DNA of 37,424 nt from Hydrogenobaculum sp. (GTDB lineage: Bacteria; Aquificota; Aquificia; Aquificales; Aquificaceae), in the NCBI GenBank assembly GCA_002878215.1, contig PNJC01000133.1, forward strand, positions 1-37,424, in the 5' to 3' direction. The translations under genes and the position numbers were made by a program. How positions within the stretch are numbered: the first letter of the stretch is position 1; each line of letters begins with the position of its first letter. Shown one piece after another: positions 16,628 through 24,573 of this stretch. The notes beneath the pieces were generated by a model that saw only the letters and a program-made list of their open reading frames with translations, was not told where the DNA came from and made no database searches.

Positions 16628-17191
16628 ATGAGAAAGGTAAATCCGCTATGGTTTCTAATGCTCGCACAGATTGGACTTATACTTTACGGCTTTTATAGGC
16701 TAACGCTTACAAGGTTAAACGTAAGATGGTTTGAAGTCACTTGGGTTGTCGTAGGTCCCGTGATACTGATGTCTTTTTTTGGCATTTACACATATTACAA
16801 TATAAAAAACGCATACAAAGAGCCTTCTGAAGTAAGGACATCAGACAGGTGTCCCGTTTGCGGGGCTTTCGTATATTCACACCCAAACACCATAACAGAA
16901 ATTTACTTGGATGGTAGATATATGTATTTTGACTCCTTTAAAGATATGTTAAAATTTATTAAAGATATGGATTTTTATATATCTTACAGAAAGCTAAATA
17001 TAAAAGACAAAAACATAAAATCTATTTACACAAAAGACTTCCAAACAAAGCAGTGGATAGATGGTAAAAAAGCTTTTTACGTCAACATAAACGACGATAT
17101 ATATGCGTTTTCATCCTTGGAATCCGCCAAAGATTTTGCAGCATTAAACAACATCCAAGAAATAAAGACTTTTGACAAATTGCTTTCATAG
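16628..17191 (+). CDS. NosL-like membrane-anchored protein
   Basis: The 187-residue protein has two hydrophobic segments (about 8-26 and 37-56) and then a soluble domain resembling NosL, a Cu(I)-binding accessory protein of nitrous-oxide reductase loci. Visible family marks are RCPVCGAFVYSHPN (C75, C78), FDSFKDMLKFI, a KQWIDGKKAFYV strand, and a C-terminal ESAKDFA segment. NosL proteins usually read CxxCGM; here the Met is replaced by Ala (A80), so copper binding may differ. No nosZ, nosD or nosFY is nearby; instead lptB follows after 6 nt. The ATG has no Shine-Dalgarno. The NosL assignment is by motif memory. Confidence 0.65.
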   Translation: MRKVNPLWFLMLAQIGLILYGFYRLTLTRLNVRWFEVTWVVVGPVILMSFFGIYTYYNIKNAYKEPSEVRTSDRCPVCGAFVYSHPNTITEIYLDGRYMYFDSFKDMLKFIKDMDFYISYRKLNIKDKNIKSIYTKDFQTKQWIDGKKAFYVNINDDIYAFSSLESAKDFAALNNIQEIKTFDKLLS

Positions 17192-17197
17192 ATTTTT

Positions 17198-17914
17198 ATG
17201 ATAGAAGTATTAAATATTTCTAAAAGCATTAAAAACAACCCTATAATATCCAACGTATCGTTACAAATACATCCAGGTGAAATAATAGGGCTTATGGGTC
17301 CAAACGGTGCCGGTAAAACCACGATATTTAACGCAATTTCTGGCTTTATAAAAGTTGATAAGGGAACTATAAAAATAGACGGTCAAGAAGTAACCCATTA
17401 TCCACCTTACAAAAGAGCCAGGTTTGGTCTTTCTTTCTTGCCTCAAGAGCATTCTTTGTTTGAAGAGATAACGGCCTGGGACAACATCCTCATGTTTGCA
17501 GATTTTATATATAAAAACAAAAAAGATGCACAAGATATATCAGAAGAACTTCTTCAAAGCTTTGGGCTTTTAGAACACAAAGATAAAAAAGCAGGTGAAT
17601 TATCTGGTGGTATGAAAAGAAAATTAGAGGTAGCAAGATGCCTTTTGATAAAACCATCCTACATAATGCTTGATGAACCGTTTGCTGGAGTAGATCCGGT
17701 GGCTATCTCAGATATAAAAAAAATGCTTTTAGATTTAAAAGAAAAAAATATCGGTATACTCATTACCGATCACAACGTTTTTGAGCTTTTAAGGTTGATA
17801 GATAGAGGTTATATAATAAACCACGGAAGTGTATTGGCGGAAGGGACTCCAAAAGATTTGCTAAAAAACGAAAAAGTAAGGGAAGTATACATAGGATATG
17901 AAATAGAGCTATGA
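17198..17914 (+). CDS. lptB: Lipopolysaccharide export ABC transporter ATPase
   Basis: LptB powers extraction of LPS from the inner membrane through LptFG and on to the LptC-A-D bridge. The 238 residues carry Walker A GPNGAGKTT, the Q-loop LPQEHSLFEEI, signature LSGGMKRKLEVARCL, Walker B YIMLDEPFAGVDP and the switch His in LITDHNV. The block DEPFAGVDPVAISDIKKML and the ending VREVYIGYEIEL are characteristic of LptB rather than of other ABC ATPases. It sits between a NosL-like gene and thiD, with thiD overlapping by 4 nt. LptFG are not in the window. Confidence 0.93.
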   Translation: MIEVLNISKSIKNNPIISNVSLQIHPGEIIGLMGPNGAGKTTIFNAISGFIKVDKGTIKIDGQEVTHYPPYKRARFGLSFLPQEHSLFEEITAWDNILMFADFIYKNKKDAQDISEELLQSFGLLEHKDKKAGELSGGMKRKLEVARCLLIKPSYIMLDEPFAGVDPVAISDIKKMLLDLKEKNIGILITDHNVFELLRLIDRGYIINHGSVLAEGTPKDLLKNEKVREVYIGYEIEL

Positions 17915-18690
17915 AAAGCGTAGTACTTGTGTTTGCAGGGTATGATCAAACCTCTGGAGCAGGGGTTATAGCAGATGCTAGGACAATAACTTGCATAGGA
18001 GCTCATCCAGTTTGCATAACCACTTCTTTTGTAATTCAAAATACCAAAGGTGTAAAAGAAGTAATATTTTTAGAACCAGATATCATTAAAAAACATATAG
18101 ATATACTTGATGTAAAGCCTAAAGTTGTAAAAATAGGCGTAGTAGGAGATGACAGCGCCATAAGGCTTATATCAAAAGCTATAGACACGTTAAAACCAGA
18201 ACACGTGGTATTAGATACGCCTCTTTTTTCCAAAAACGACACACCTCTTTTTAAAAGTATAGAACTTTACAAAGATTTAATAGTATCAAAAGCCACCATC
18301 ATAACACCAAACATAAAAGAGGCCTCTTTTCTAACGGGTATTGACATAAAAACTAAAAAAGATATAGAGCGAGCGGCCAACATCTTTCTCGATATGGGAG
18401 TAAAGCACGTAGTTATAAAAGGTGGACATAGAGAAGATGAACCAGGCGTTGATTTTTACAAAAGCATGGAAGAAAGTTTTGAAATAAAAAAAGATTTTAT
18501 ACAAACAAAAACTACCCATGGCACAGGATGCGTCTACGCTTCTTCTATAGCGTCTTATTTAGCTATTGGAAACGACGTAAAAGCTTCCATAATAAAAGCC
18601 AAAGATTACGTAGATAAAGCCATAAAACAAGGTTATATGTTAAACAGCGACAAAGATAGCTGGGGTGTACTTAACATAAGCACCCCATAG
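17911..18690 (+). CDS. thiD: Hydroxymethylpyrimidine/phosphomethylpyrimidine kinase
   Basis: ThiD phosphorylates HMP and HMP-P to HMP-PP for thiamine synthesis. The 259-residue ribokinase-fold protein shows GYDQTSGAGVIADARTIT at the N-terminus (substrate loop; more often GxDPSGGAG), ITPNIKEASFLTGI, VVIKGGHRED and the anion-hole motif THGTGCVYASSIAS with the catalytic Cys. The start overlaps the lptB stop as ATGA. The stop codon is embedded in a terminator. No TPP riboswitch is visible upstream, as expected for an internal operon gene. Confidence 0.92.
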   Translation: MKSVVLVFAGYDQTSGAGVIADARTITCIGAHPVCITTSFVIQNTKGVKEVIFLEPDIIKKHIDILDVKPKVVKIGVVGDDSAIRLISKAIDTLKPEHVVLDTPLFSKNDTPLFKSIELYKDLIVSKATIITPNIKEASFLTGIDIKTKKDIERAANIFLDMGVKHVVIKGGHREDEPGVDFYKSMEESFEIKKDFIQTKTTHGTGCVYASSIASYLAIGNDVKASIIKAKDYVDKAIKQGYMLNSDKDSWGVLNISTP

Positions 18691-18700
18691 TTTTTATTTT
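18661..18700 (+). terminator. Rho-independent terminator overlapping the thiD stop codon
   Basis: TGGGGTG (18661-18667) and CACCCCA (18681-18687) form a perfect 7-bp stem with a 13-nt loop, followed by TAG and a T-rich tail (TTTTTATTTTT). The stem encodes the last codons of thiD. It closes the plus-strand nosL-like/lptB/thiD operon. Confidence 0.75.
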
Positions 18701-18783
18701 TCAGCTTTTATCAAAACAAACGCCACAAACAACACAGCGCTTACAAAAATCGCAAAAGCGAACACGTAAAGTAAAATAGTCAT
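18694..18783 (-). CDS. Possible 29-residue single-span membrane peptide
   Basis: A short ORF reads MTILLYVFAFAI at its start, continues as an unbroken run of Phe/Val/Ala/Leu to about residue 25, and ends LIKAEK before TAA. This is the shape of a one-helix small membrane protein, with N-terminus out or in not determinable. It lies 39 nt downstream of the helicase stop. A TAAAAT sits 6 nt before its ATG, the same spacing as at the chemoreceptor and sapC starts, but there is no good -35 and no Shine-Dalgarno. Its 3' end overlaps the thiD terminator on the other strand. Chance cannot be excluded without homologues. Confidence 0.4.
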   Translation of the reverse strand: MTILLYVFAFAIFVSAVLFVAFVLIKAEK

Positions 18784-18822
18784 GAATATATTTTACAGTA
18801 TAAACATAAAAATAAAATAAAA

Positions 18823-19917
18823 TTACACCGATATTTTTGATCTCAGTTTCTTTATGCGCCACAACGCCTTGGAATCTTCTGGACATATTAAAGAGAATGC
18901 TTTACCGCTTTTACCTATTCTACCAGTCCTTCCTATCCTATGTATGTAAAGCTCTGGATCTTCAGGTATGTTGTAGTTTATTACGATTCCTACGTCTTTT
19001 ATATCAAGGCCTCTGGCGGCAACATCGGTAGCTATCAATATACTAACAGCACCAGATTTAAATGCACTCAGGGCTTTTTCCCTTTGTCTTTGCGTAAGAT
19101 CTCCATGAAGAGCCTGAACTCTTATGCCCTTTTTCGTAAGCAAGAAAAATAAATCTTTTGCATCTTTTTTAGTTTTTACAAAAATAAGCATTTTTTCCAT
19201 AGGATGGGTATCTATTATATGCATAAGCTCGTGTATCTTTTCTCCGGGTGAAGACAGTTTTATCATCTTCTCTTCTATGTTTGGCTTTAACTCTACCGAT
19301 GGCACTTTCACAAATTTGAAATCGCTCTTTAAGAATCTTTTTGCTAAAATCTCAATACGGTTTGGTACAGTGGCTGAAAACATATAAGTGGTTCTTTCTT
19401 TTGGCAAAAAGCTTATTATGTATTCTATATCCTCTATAAAGCCCATATCAAGCATTTGATCAAATTCGTCCAAAACGAGATATTCTACGTTTGACAAATT
19501 TAAAGCTTTTCTATCGATGAGGTCTTTTATACGTCCAGGAGTTCCTATTAAGATATCCACATTTTTATTTTGCAAAATATCTAAATTCTGTTTTACAGAA
19601 GTCCCACCGTAAAATACGTAAGAAAAAAGCCTTTTATACTTGGTAAGCATATATATCTGCTCTTTTACCTGTATAGCCAGCTCTCTAGTAGGTGTCAGCA
19701 CAAGAGCTTTAACGCCTGGTTTTCCCTTTTGAAGCTTTTCTACTATTGGTATGGCAAAAGCCCCTGTCTTCCCTGTCCCGGTAGCAGCTTGTCCCAAAAT
19801 ATCGTAGCCTTCCAACGCTAAAGGAATAGCATCTCTTTGAATGGGTGTTGGTTCTTTATATCCAGCATCCTCCAAAGCTTTTTGTAGTTCTAAACTAAGT
19901 TTTGAGAATAATGACAT
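18823..19917 (-). CDS. DEAD-box ATP-dependent RNA helicase
   Basis: The two RecA domains of a DEAD-box helicase are complete in 364 residues. They contain the Q motif PTPIQ (23-27), motif I AATGTGKT (44-51), Ia PTRELA, TPGR, motif II DEFD (150-153), motif III SAT (181-183) and motif VI HRIGRTGR near the C-terminus. There is no C-terminal extension beyond the core. Motif II has Phe where nearly all family members have Ala. The frame is open from 19998, but ATG 19917 (MSLFSKLSLELQ) has an AAGGAG site and the family N-terminus. A role in RNA remodelling, ribosome assembly or mRNA decay is typical; the specific role is unknown. It is separated from khpA by a terminator. Confidence 0.93.
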   Translation of the reverse strand: MSLFSKLSLELQKALEDAGYKEPTPIQRDAIPLALEGYDILGQAATGTGKTGAFAIPIVEKLQKGKPGVKALVLTPTRELAIQVKEQIYMLTKYKRLFSYVFYGGTSVKQNLDILQNKNVDILIGTPGRIKDLIDRKALNLSNVEYLVLDEFDQMLDMGFIEDIEYIISFLPKERTTYMFSATVPNRIEILAKRFLKSDFKFVKVPSVELKPNIEEKMIKLSSPGEKIHELMHIIDTHPMEKMLIFVKTKKDAKDLFFLLTKKGIRVQALHGDLTQRQREKALSAFKSGAVSILIATDVAARGLDIKDVGIVINYNIPEDPELYIHRIGRTGRIGKSGKAFSLICPEDSKALWRIKKLRSKISV

Positions 19918-19996
19918 TTTGTTTCTCCTTATAAATCTTTTAATATAAATATAGTAAGTTTTATAGAATAAGCAACATTTATTTTTTATTATCAAC

Positions 19997-20022
19997 AAAC
20001 ACCGCCCACACAGTGGGCGGAT
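19997..20022 (-). terminator. Strong terminator hairpin ending the ribosomal mega-cluster
   Basis: CCGCCCAC (20002-20009) and GTGGGCGG (20013-20020) form a perfect 8-bp stem with a 3-nt loop, 17 nt beyond the khpA stop on the minus strand. The following sequence (TGTTTGTTG) is moderately U-rich. It is the most GC-rich and stable hairpin I noticed in the window. It also insulates the helicase gene. Confidence 0.75.
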
Positions 20023-20037
20023 AGCCTTATAAAATTA

Positions 20038-20277
20038 TTACTCTATAATCTCCAACATATATTTTTTGCCGCTTTTTCTACCCATAGCCGATACAAGCGT
20101 TCTCAGGGCTTTGGCTATGCGCCCTTGTTTACCTATAACCTTACCTATATCTTGAGGGCCAACCCTTAGCTCTATAACAACGGTTTGCTCTCCCTCGACT
20201 TCAACCACGTTTACCTTTGATACGTCCTCTACTAGGCTTTTTGCGAAGATTTCCACAAGATCTTTAGCTTGGCTCAT
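20038..20277 (-). CDS. khpA: KH-domain RNA-binding protein KhpA
   Basis: The small 79-residue protein consists of a single KH domain with the GKVIGKQGRIAKALRTL loop (GxxG = GKQG) that contacts single-stranded RNA. In other bacteria KhpA partners with KhpB/Jag and affects cell envelope and sRNA biology. It follows rpsP by 13 nt, the usual ffh-rpsP-khpA order. The rimM and trmD genes that often follow are absent; a terminator comes next. Confidence 0.92.
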   Translation of the reverse strand: MSQAKDLVEIFAKSLVEDVSKVNVVEVEGEQTVVIELRVGPQDIGKVIGKQGRIAKALRTLVSAMGRKSGKKYMLEIIE

Positions 20278-20290
20278 ACGTTACCTCCTA

Positions 20291-20542
20291 TTAAGAATTT
20301 GCATTAACGTTAGCGTTAGCTTGTTTTAAAATAGCTTTCACTCTATCAGAAAGCTGAGCACCCTTTTTAATCCATTGGTCTATGGCTTCTTTGTTTAAAT
20401 TTATTACGTTGCCAGATTTTGGATCGTAGGTGCCTAAAATATCCAAATAATGCCCCTCTCTCGGAGACTTTGAATCCATCGCCACTATCCTATATATAGG
20501 ATGATGTGTTCTACCAAATCTAGCTAGTCTTATCTTTACCAA
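20291..20542 (-). CDS. rpsP: 30S ribosomal protein S16
   Basis: The product has 83 residues with the S16 start MVKIRLARFGRTHHPIYRIV, then DSKSPREGHYLDILGTYDP. The start codon is TTG with only a weak AAGGG upstream, so initiation is likely inefficient or regulated. The 101-nt gap to ffh holds a structured leader. S16 is a primary-to-secondary binder needed for 30S assembly. Confidence 0.95.
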   Translation of the reverse strand: MVKIRLARFGRTHHPIYRIVAMDSKSPREGHYLDILGTYDPKSGNVINLNKEAIDQWIKKGAQLSDRVKAILKQANANVNANS

Positions 20543-20558
20543 AGCTCAGTACCCTTTT

Positions 20559-20617
20559 ATTTGGCTTTTAAAAACCAAATAGAGTGGATATTTGTAATCG
20601 CCTACCACTCTGGCGAT
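20559..20617 (-). promoter_or_regulatory. Candidate structured 5' leader of rpsP (H-type pseudoknot plus hairpin)
   Basis: Read on the minus strand, ATCGCC (20617-20612) pairs with GGCGAT (20602-20597). The loop bases AGAGTGG (20611-20605) can pair with CCACTCT (20587-20581) further downstream, through a 9-nt connector. This gives an H-type pseudoknot of 6 and 7 bp. It abuts a second hairpin, ATTTGG (20580-20575) with CCAAAT (20564-20559), which ends 16 nt before the TTG start of rpsP. All three stems are perfect. Confidence 0.6.
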
Positions 20618-20643
20618 ATTTATATTTGAAATATTCTTCATAG

Positions 20644-21951
20644 TTAAAACGGAAGCCCTAAACCACCAAACGGTGATTTCTGATTCTTCAGCTTTCTAAT
20701 CATCTTTTTCATATCCTGATATTGTTTTAAAAGCTTGTTAACGTCGGAAACGGTAGTACCGCTACCTTTAGCTATCCTTTGTTTACGGCTTAAGTTTATA
20801 ATGTTTGGATTTGCTCTTTCCTCAGGAGTCATAGAATCTATCATTGCTATAATACGCTTGAATATCTTTTGATCAACTTTTATATTTTTCAGCTGAGAAC
20901 CAACCCCTGGCAACATTGAAAGTACTTTGTCAAGAGGACCCATATTCATCATAAAACTTATATTTTTCTTTAAATCGTTTAAATCAAACTCTCCTCTCAT
21001 CATTTTATAGGTTATAGCTTGAGCTTCGTCTTCACTAATGACTTGTTCAGCTTTTTCTATAAGACTCTGCAAATCGCCAAGACCTAATATCCTTTGGGCA
21101 ATCCTATCTGGATAAAATTGGTCTATATCCTCCAGCTTTTCACCAACGCCTATATACTTTATTGGAATACCTATGGCATCCTTTATAGAAAGCGCTACGC
21201 CACCTCTGGTATCACCATCCATTTTGGTAAGAATAGCTCCCGTAAGCCCTACGACTTCATTAAAAGTTTTAGCTACAGAGAGGGCTTCTTGTCCTTGCAT
21301 GCTATCAGCTACGTATATAACCTCAGAAGGTTTTACAGCTTCTTTTATGGCTCTTAACTCTTCCATCAGTTCGTTATCTATATGAAGTCTACCAGCTGTA
21401 TCTAAAAATAAATAATCGTATTTTTTGCTTTTAAAAGCCTCAAAAGCCTCTTTTGCTATATCAACAGGGTTCTTGTCTGGACTAAATTCTAGGTATTCTA
21501 CGCCTGCTAACTCAGATACACGCTTTAATTGAAGCATGGCTGCTGGTCTTCTTACGTCTGTGGATACCGTCATAACACTTCTACCGTTTTTCTTCATGAG
21601 GTTTGCTAACTTACCTATTGTCGTGGTTTTACCAGTCCCCTGAAGACCAACAAACATTACGACTCCCTCTTCTAAAGGAGAAGCATTTCCCCCTAGCGTT
21701 TTGACAAGCTCATCATAAACGCTCATTATAATCATATCAGTAGGGGACAAGTGAGTTTTTATCTCTTCAGAAAAGATACGTTCTCTTAACCTTTTAATAA
21801 AATCCTTCGCTACATCATAATCTACATCAGCTTCCAATAAAGCAGCTCTAATATCTCTAAGAGTATCGTTAACTAACTTTTCATTTAACTTTTTAGCACC
21901 TTTTAGCTTCTCTAAACTTCCACTAATCTTTTCCGTTAAAAGTTCCAACAT
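20644..21951 (-). CDS. ffh: Signal recognition particle GTPase Ffh (SRP54)
   Basis: Ffh with 4.5S RNA delivers nascent membrane proteins to FtsY and SecYEG. The 435 residues contain the N domain, then the G domain with GLQGTGKTTTIGKLA, DTAGRLH, TKMDGDTRGG and the GVGEKLEDI closing loop. The Met-rich M domain follows (MMRGEFDLNDLKKNISFMMNMG, SRKQRIAKGSGTTVSDVNKLL). It has its own sigma70-like promoter whose -10 ends 7 nt before the ATG, and no Shine-Dalgarno. It lies downstream of yggT in the ribosomal cluster. Confidence 0.97.
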   Translation of the reverse strand: MLELLTEKISGSLEKLKGAKKLNEKLVNDTLRDIRAALLEADVDYDVAKDFIKRLRERIFSEEIKTHLSPTDMIIMSVYDELVKTLGGNASPLEEGVVMFVGLQGTGKTTTIGKLANLMKKNGRSVMTVSTDVRRPAAMLQLKRVSELAGVEYLEFSPDKNPVDIAKEAFEAFKSKKYDYLFLDTAGRLHIDNELMEELRAIKEAVKPSEVIYVADSMQGQEALSVAKTFNEVVGLTGAILTKMDGDTRGGVALSIKDAIGIPIKYIGVGEKLEDIDQFYPDRIAQRILGLGDLQSLIEKAEQVISEDEAQAITYKMMRGEFDLNDLKKNISFMMNMGPLDKVLSMLPGVGSQLKNIKVDQKIFKRIIAMIDSMTPEERANPNIINLSRKQRIAKGSGTTVSDVNKLLKQYQDMKKMIRKLKNQKSPFGGLGLPF

Positions 21952-21958
21952 AGTCTAT

Positions 21959-21986
21959 ATTATACCATAATGTAACACTATCTCAA
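21959..21986 (-). promoter_or_regulatory. Promoter of ffh-rpsP-khpA, leaderless geometry
   Basis: On the minus strand, TTGAGA (21981-21986), a 16-nt spacer and a perfect TATAAT (21959-21964) end 7 nt before the ffh ATG at 21951. The -35 overlaps the yggT stop codon. The predicted start of transcription is at or next to the start codon. Confidence 0.65.
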
Positions 21987-22214
21987 AATATGCTGCAACA
22001 CCACCAATATAAATATAAGCACCGCTGGAGACAAATCAAGCCCAGCTACAGGTGGCACAACCCTTCTTATAACCTCAAGAGGTGGCTCTATTATCTTTGC
22101 TAAAAAATCAAAAAAACTATTCTCGGTAAATTGTGGAAACCAAGAGCCCAAGGAATATACAATTATCAAAATAATATAAACCTCAATAAAGGCGTCTATA
22201 AGCCTAACTATCAT
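21978..22214 (-). CDS. YggT family membrane protein
   Basis: The 78-residue protein has two hydrophobic segments (about 8-26 and 60-77) around the family motif [23 protein letters not shown]. YggT proteins are inner-membrane proteins of uncertain function, linked to osmotic tolerance and, near sepF, to division. The start overlaps the rplQ stop by 4 nt, so it is translated as a continuation of the alpha operon. Confidence 0.88.
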   Translation of the reverse strand: MIVRLIDAFIEVYIILIIVYSLGSWFPQFTENSFFDFLAKIIEPPLEVIRRVVPPVAGLDLSPAVLIFILVVLQHILR

Positions 22215-22567
22215 TCAACAAACTCTATTATAGCCAACTCTGTGCTATCTCCTGGCTTCCTGTTTGGTAGTTTGACAATCCTTGTATACCCACCGTTCCT
22301 ACCTTCAAACCTAGGAGCCAACTCTGTGAATAGTTTTCTTACAGCCTCTTTATCTGGAAGAAGCGACAAAGCCCTTCTTCTAGAAGCCAAGTCACCTTTC
22401 TTGGCAAGTGTTATAAGCCTTTCCACAAACGGTCTCAAAGCCTTTAGCTTGGCTTCAGAGCTCTCTATCTTTTCAAATAATATAAGAGACCTTGCCAAAG
22501 ACCTCATCAAGGCGGTTCTTTGTTCAGCAGTCCTGCTAAAATGCTTTTTCTTAACTTTATGTCTCAT
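22211..22567 (-). CDS. rplQ: 50S ribosomal protein L17
   Basis: The product has 118 residues with the family start [20 protein letters not shown] and the [12 protein letters not shown]-type segment ([18 protein letters not shown]). The C-terminal domain ends in ELAIIEFVE. It follows rpoA by 4 nt, as in the alpha operon of most bacteria. Confidence 0.96.
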   Translation of the reverse strand: MRHKVKKKHFSRTAEQRTALMRSLARSLILFEKIESSEAKLKALRPFVERLITLAKKGDLASRRRALSLLPDKEAVRKLFTELAPRFEGRNGGYTRIVKLPNRKPGDSTELAIIEFVE

Positions 22568-22571
22568 ATCA

Positions 22572-23531
22572 TCACACCTCTGAACCTCTTTGTTCTCCTA
22601 TATTCATACCTAAAGAAAAACCCATGTTTTTAAGAGCCTCTTTTATCTCAGTCAAAGCTTTTCTACCTATGTTTTTAGAGCTTTTAAGCTCATCCTCTGT
22701 AAGCTGCACAAGTTCACCTATGGTTGTTACCCCTATTCTTTTTAGTGAGTTTAAAGCTCTTTGAGAAATATCAAGCTCCTCTATAGAAAATGTAAGTTTT
22801 TCCATCAACTCATCTGGGGGCATAGGTTCTGGTAAAGTAGGCACTTCATAGGATATATTCGTAAGCATGTTCATGTGTTTTACTATAAGCTCTACAGCTT
22901 GTTGGACAGCAGTGTCTGGAGGCACAACACCGTTGGTGAGAAGCTCAAAAGTAAGCTTATCATAATCTGTTCTATCACCTACTCTAGTAGCCTCTACTCT
23001 AAAAGCTGCAACTTTTACAGGAGAAAAATCAGCATCAAGCACTATCCATCCAGCTTCTCCTATTTGCTCCATCTCATCAGACATAACATAACCCTTTCCT
23101 CTTTCTATGCGTATTTCCATTTTAAGGGTTATATTGGTAGAGTTTATTGTAGCAATGTAAGCATCTTTGTTTATGATGGTAACATTTGGAGGAGTTTTGA
23201 TATCAGAAGCCAAAACAACACCCGGCGTATTTCTTTCTAAATACAAAATCTCTAAATCAGAGTCTTTCAAGTCAAATCTAACATTTTTAAGATTTGCTAT
23301 AAGCTGTAACACATCTTCTTGGACACCTTCAATAGTAGAAAACTCGTGTTGAACACCTTCTATCTTTATAGCCGTGATAGCACTACCGTATATAGAAGAA
23401 AGCAAAACCCTTCTAAGAGCGTTACCTATCGTAGTGCCATAGCCCCTTTCTAAGGGTTCTACAACAAATCTACCATAGTTTTTATCTTTTTCTTCCCAAT
23501 ATATTTTCATCGGAAAAATAAACTCTTTCAT
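22572..23531 (-). CDS. rpoA: DNA-directed RNA polymerase alpha subunit
   Basis: Alpha dimerises to start RNA polymerase assembly, and its C-terminal domain contacts UP elements and activators. The frame is open to 23564, but ATG 23531 ([16 protein letters not shown]) has a GGGG site 6 nt upstream and avoids overlap with rpsD, giving 319 residues. N-terminal marks are [25 protein letters not shown] and the [13 protein letters not shown] loop. The C-terminal helix-hairpin-helix domain has [20 protein letters not shown] and [10 protein letters not shown]. Confidence 0.97.
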   Translation of the reverse strand: MKEFIFPMKIYWEEKDKNYGRFVVEPLERGYGTTIGNALRRVLLSSIYGSAITAIKIEGVQHEFSTIEGVQEDVLQLIANLKNVRFDLKDSDLEILYLERNTPGVVLASDIKTPPNVTIINKDAYIATINSTNITLKMEIRIERGKGYVMSDEMEQIGEAGWIVLDADFSPVKVAAFRVEATRVGDRTDYDKLTFELLTNGVVPPDTAVQQAVELIVKHMNMLTNISYEVPTLPEPMPPDELMEKLTFSIEELDISQRALNSLKRIGVTTIGELVQLTEDELKSSKNIGRKALTEIKEALKNMGFSLGMNIGEQRGSEV

Positions 23532-23541
23532 ATCTTTCCCC

Positions 23542-24165
23542 TTACACCCTTGAATAATACTCAATGATGTACTGCATGTTTATAGGCACTTCCAAAACAA
23601 CATCCTTAGGCTTATCCACAACCTTACCTCTAAAATTATCCTTATCTATCTCAAGCCAATGAGGTACGCTTCTTGGGTCGAGATTTTCAAGATTTTGCCT
23701 TATCTGAGGTATATCTTTGGAATACACTTCTATTATATCTCCAACGTTTACCTGATAAGAAGGCACGTCAACTTTCTTACCGTTTACCATTATATGGCCG
23801 TGTGTTACAAACTGACGAGCTTGCCTTCTGGTACAAGCTATGCCCAACCTATAAACTACGTTATCTAAGCGTCTTTCCAAAAGCTCTATCATTACAGAAG
23901 CTGTATTACCTTTTGCTTTTGAAGCTTTATCAAAGTACTTTCTAAATTGAGACTCTCTTAAACCACCGTACAACATTTTAAGTTTTTGTTTTTCATTTAA
24001 CCTAAGCCCAAACTCTGTAGATTTAGCCCTACGACCTTTGGTTCTACCGTGTTGACCTGGCGGGAAATTTCTTCTGGTTAAAATCTTGTTGCCGCTTAAC
24101 TTCCCTGAAACAACAACGCCAAATCTTCTGTCTACTTTAGACCAAGCTTGTATCTTTCTTCCCAT
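23542..24165 (-). CDS. rpsD: 30S ribosomal protein S4
   Basis: This 207-residue primary rRNA binder has NFPPGQHGRTKGRRAK, LNEKQKLKMLYGG, and an S4 RNA-binding domain (LERRLDNVVYRLGIACTRRQ, HGHIMVNGKKVDVPSYQV). It lacks the N-terminal zinc Cys cluster seen in some bacteria (Cys-minus form). It follows rpsK by 3 nt. Confidence 0.97.
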   Translation of the reverse strand: MGRKIQAWSKVDRRFGVVVSGKLSGNKILTRRNFPPGQHGRTKGRRAKSTEFGLRLNEKQKLKMLYGGLRESQFRKYFDKASKAKGNTASVMIELLERRLDNVVYRLGIACTRRQARQFVTHGHIMVNGKKVDVPSYQVNVGDIIEVYSKDIPQIRQNLENLDPRSVPHWLEIDKDNFRGKVVDKPKDVVLEVPINMQYIIEYYSRV

Positions 24166-24168
24166 ATG

Positions 24169-24561
24169 TCACACTCTCCTTCTAGAAGTTGGTCTACAAC
24201 CGTTGTGAGGTATAGGGGTAACATCCCTTATGGCTTTTATTTTAACACCGGCGGCTTGGATAGATCTTATGGCAGACTCTCTACCAGCACCTGGACCTTT
24301 TACCCAAACCTCTGCCTCCTGTAAACCGTATTCGTTTACAGCCTTCTTTATAGCCTTCTGAGCGGCTACTTGAGCAGCATAAGGAGTACCCTTTCTGGTG
24401 CCTTTAAAACCAGTGGTACCACCAGATTCCCAAGCTAAAGTGTTTCCAAGAGAGTCAGTTACAGTTACTATAGTATTGTTAAATGTGCTATAAATATGTA
24501 CTATTCCACTGCTTACATTACGCTTTTCTTTCTTTGTTTCTTTGGTCCTTTTCTTAGCCAT
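24169..24561 (-). CDS. rpsK: 30S ribosomal protein S11
   Basis: The 130-residue platform protein has the family blocks [35 protein letters not shown] and the C-terminal [18 protein letters not shown]. An AGGAGG-type site precedes the ATG. It sits between rpsM and rpsD. Confidence 0.97.
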   Translation of the reverse strand: MAKKRTKETKKEKRNVSSGIVHIYSTFNNTIVTVTDSLGNTLAWESGGTTGFKGTRKGTPYAAQVAAQKAIKKAVNEYGLQEAEVWVKGPGAGRESAIRSIQAAGVKIKAIRDVTPIPHNGCRPTSRRRV

Positions 24562-24573
24562 TATAAAACCTCC

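Noticed and set aside
17100-17200. Possible TPP riboswitch for thiD
   Set aside because: No conserved THI-box blocks are visible, and thiD overlaps lptB, leaving no leader.
22131-22583. 150-residue plus-strand ORF opposite rplQ and yggT
   Set aside because: It covers two well-supported ribosomal-cluster genes on the other strand and shows no recognisable protein features.
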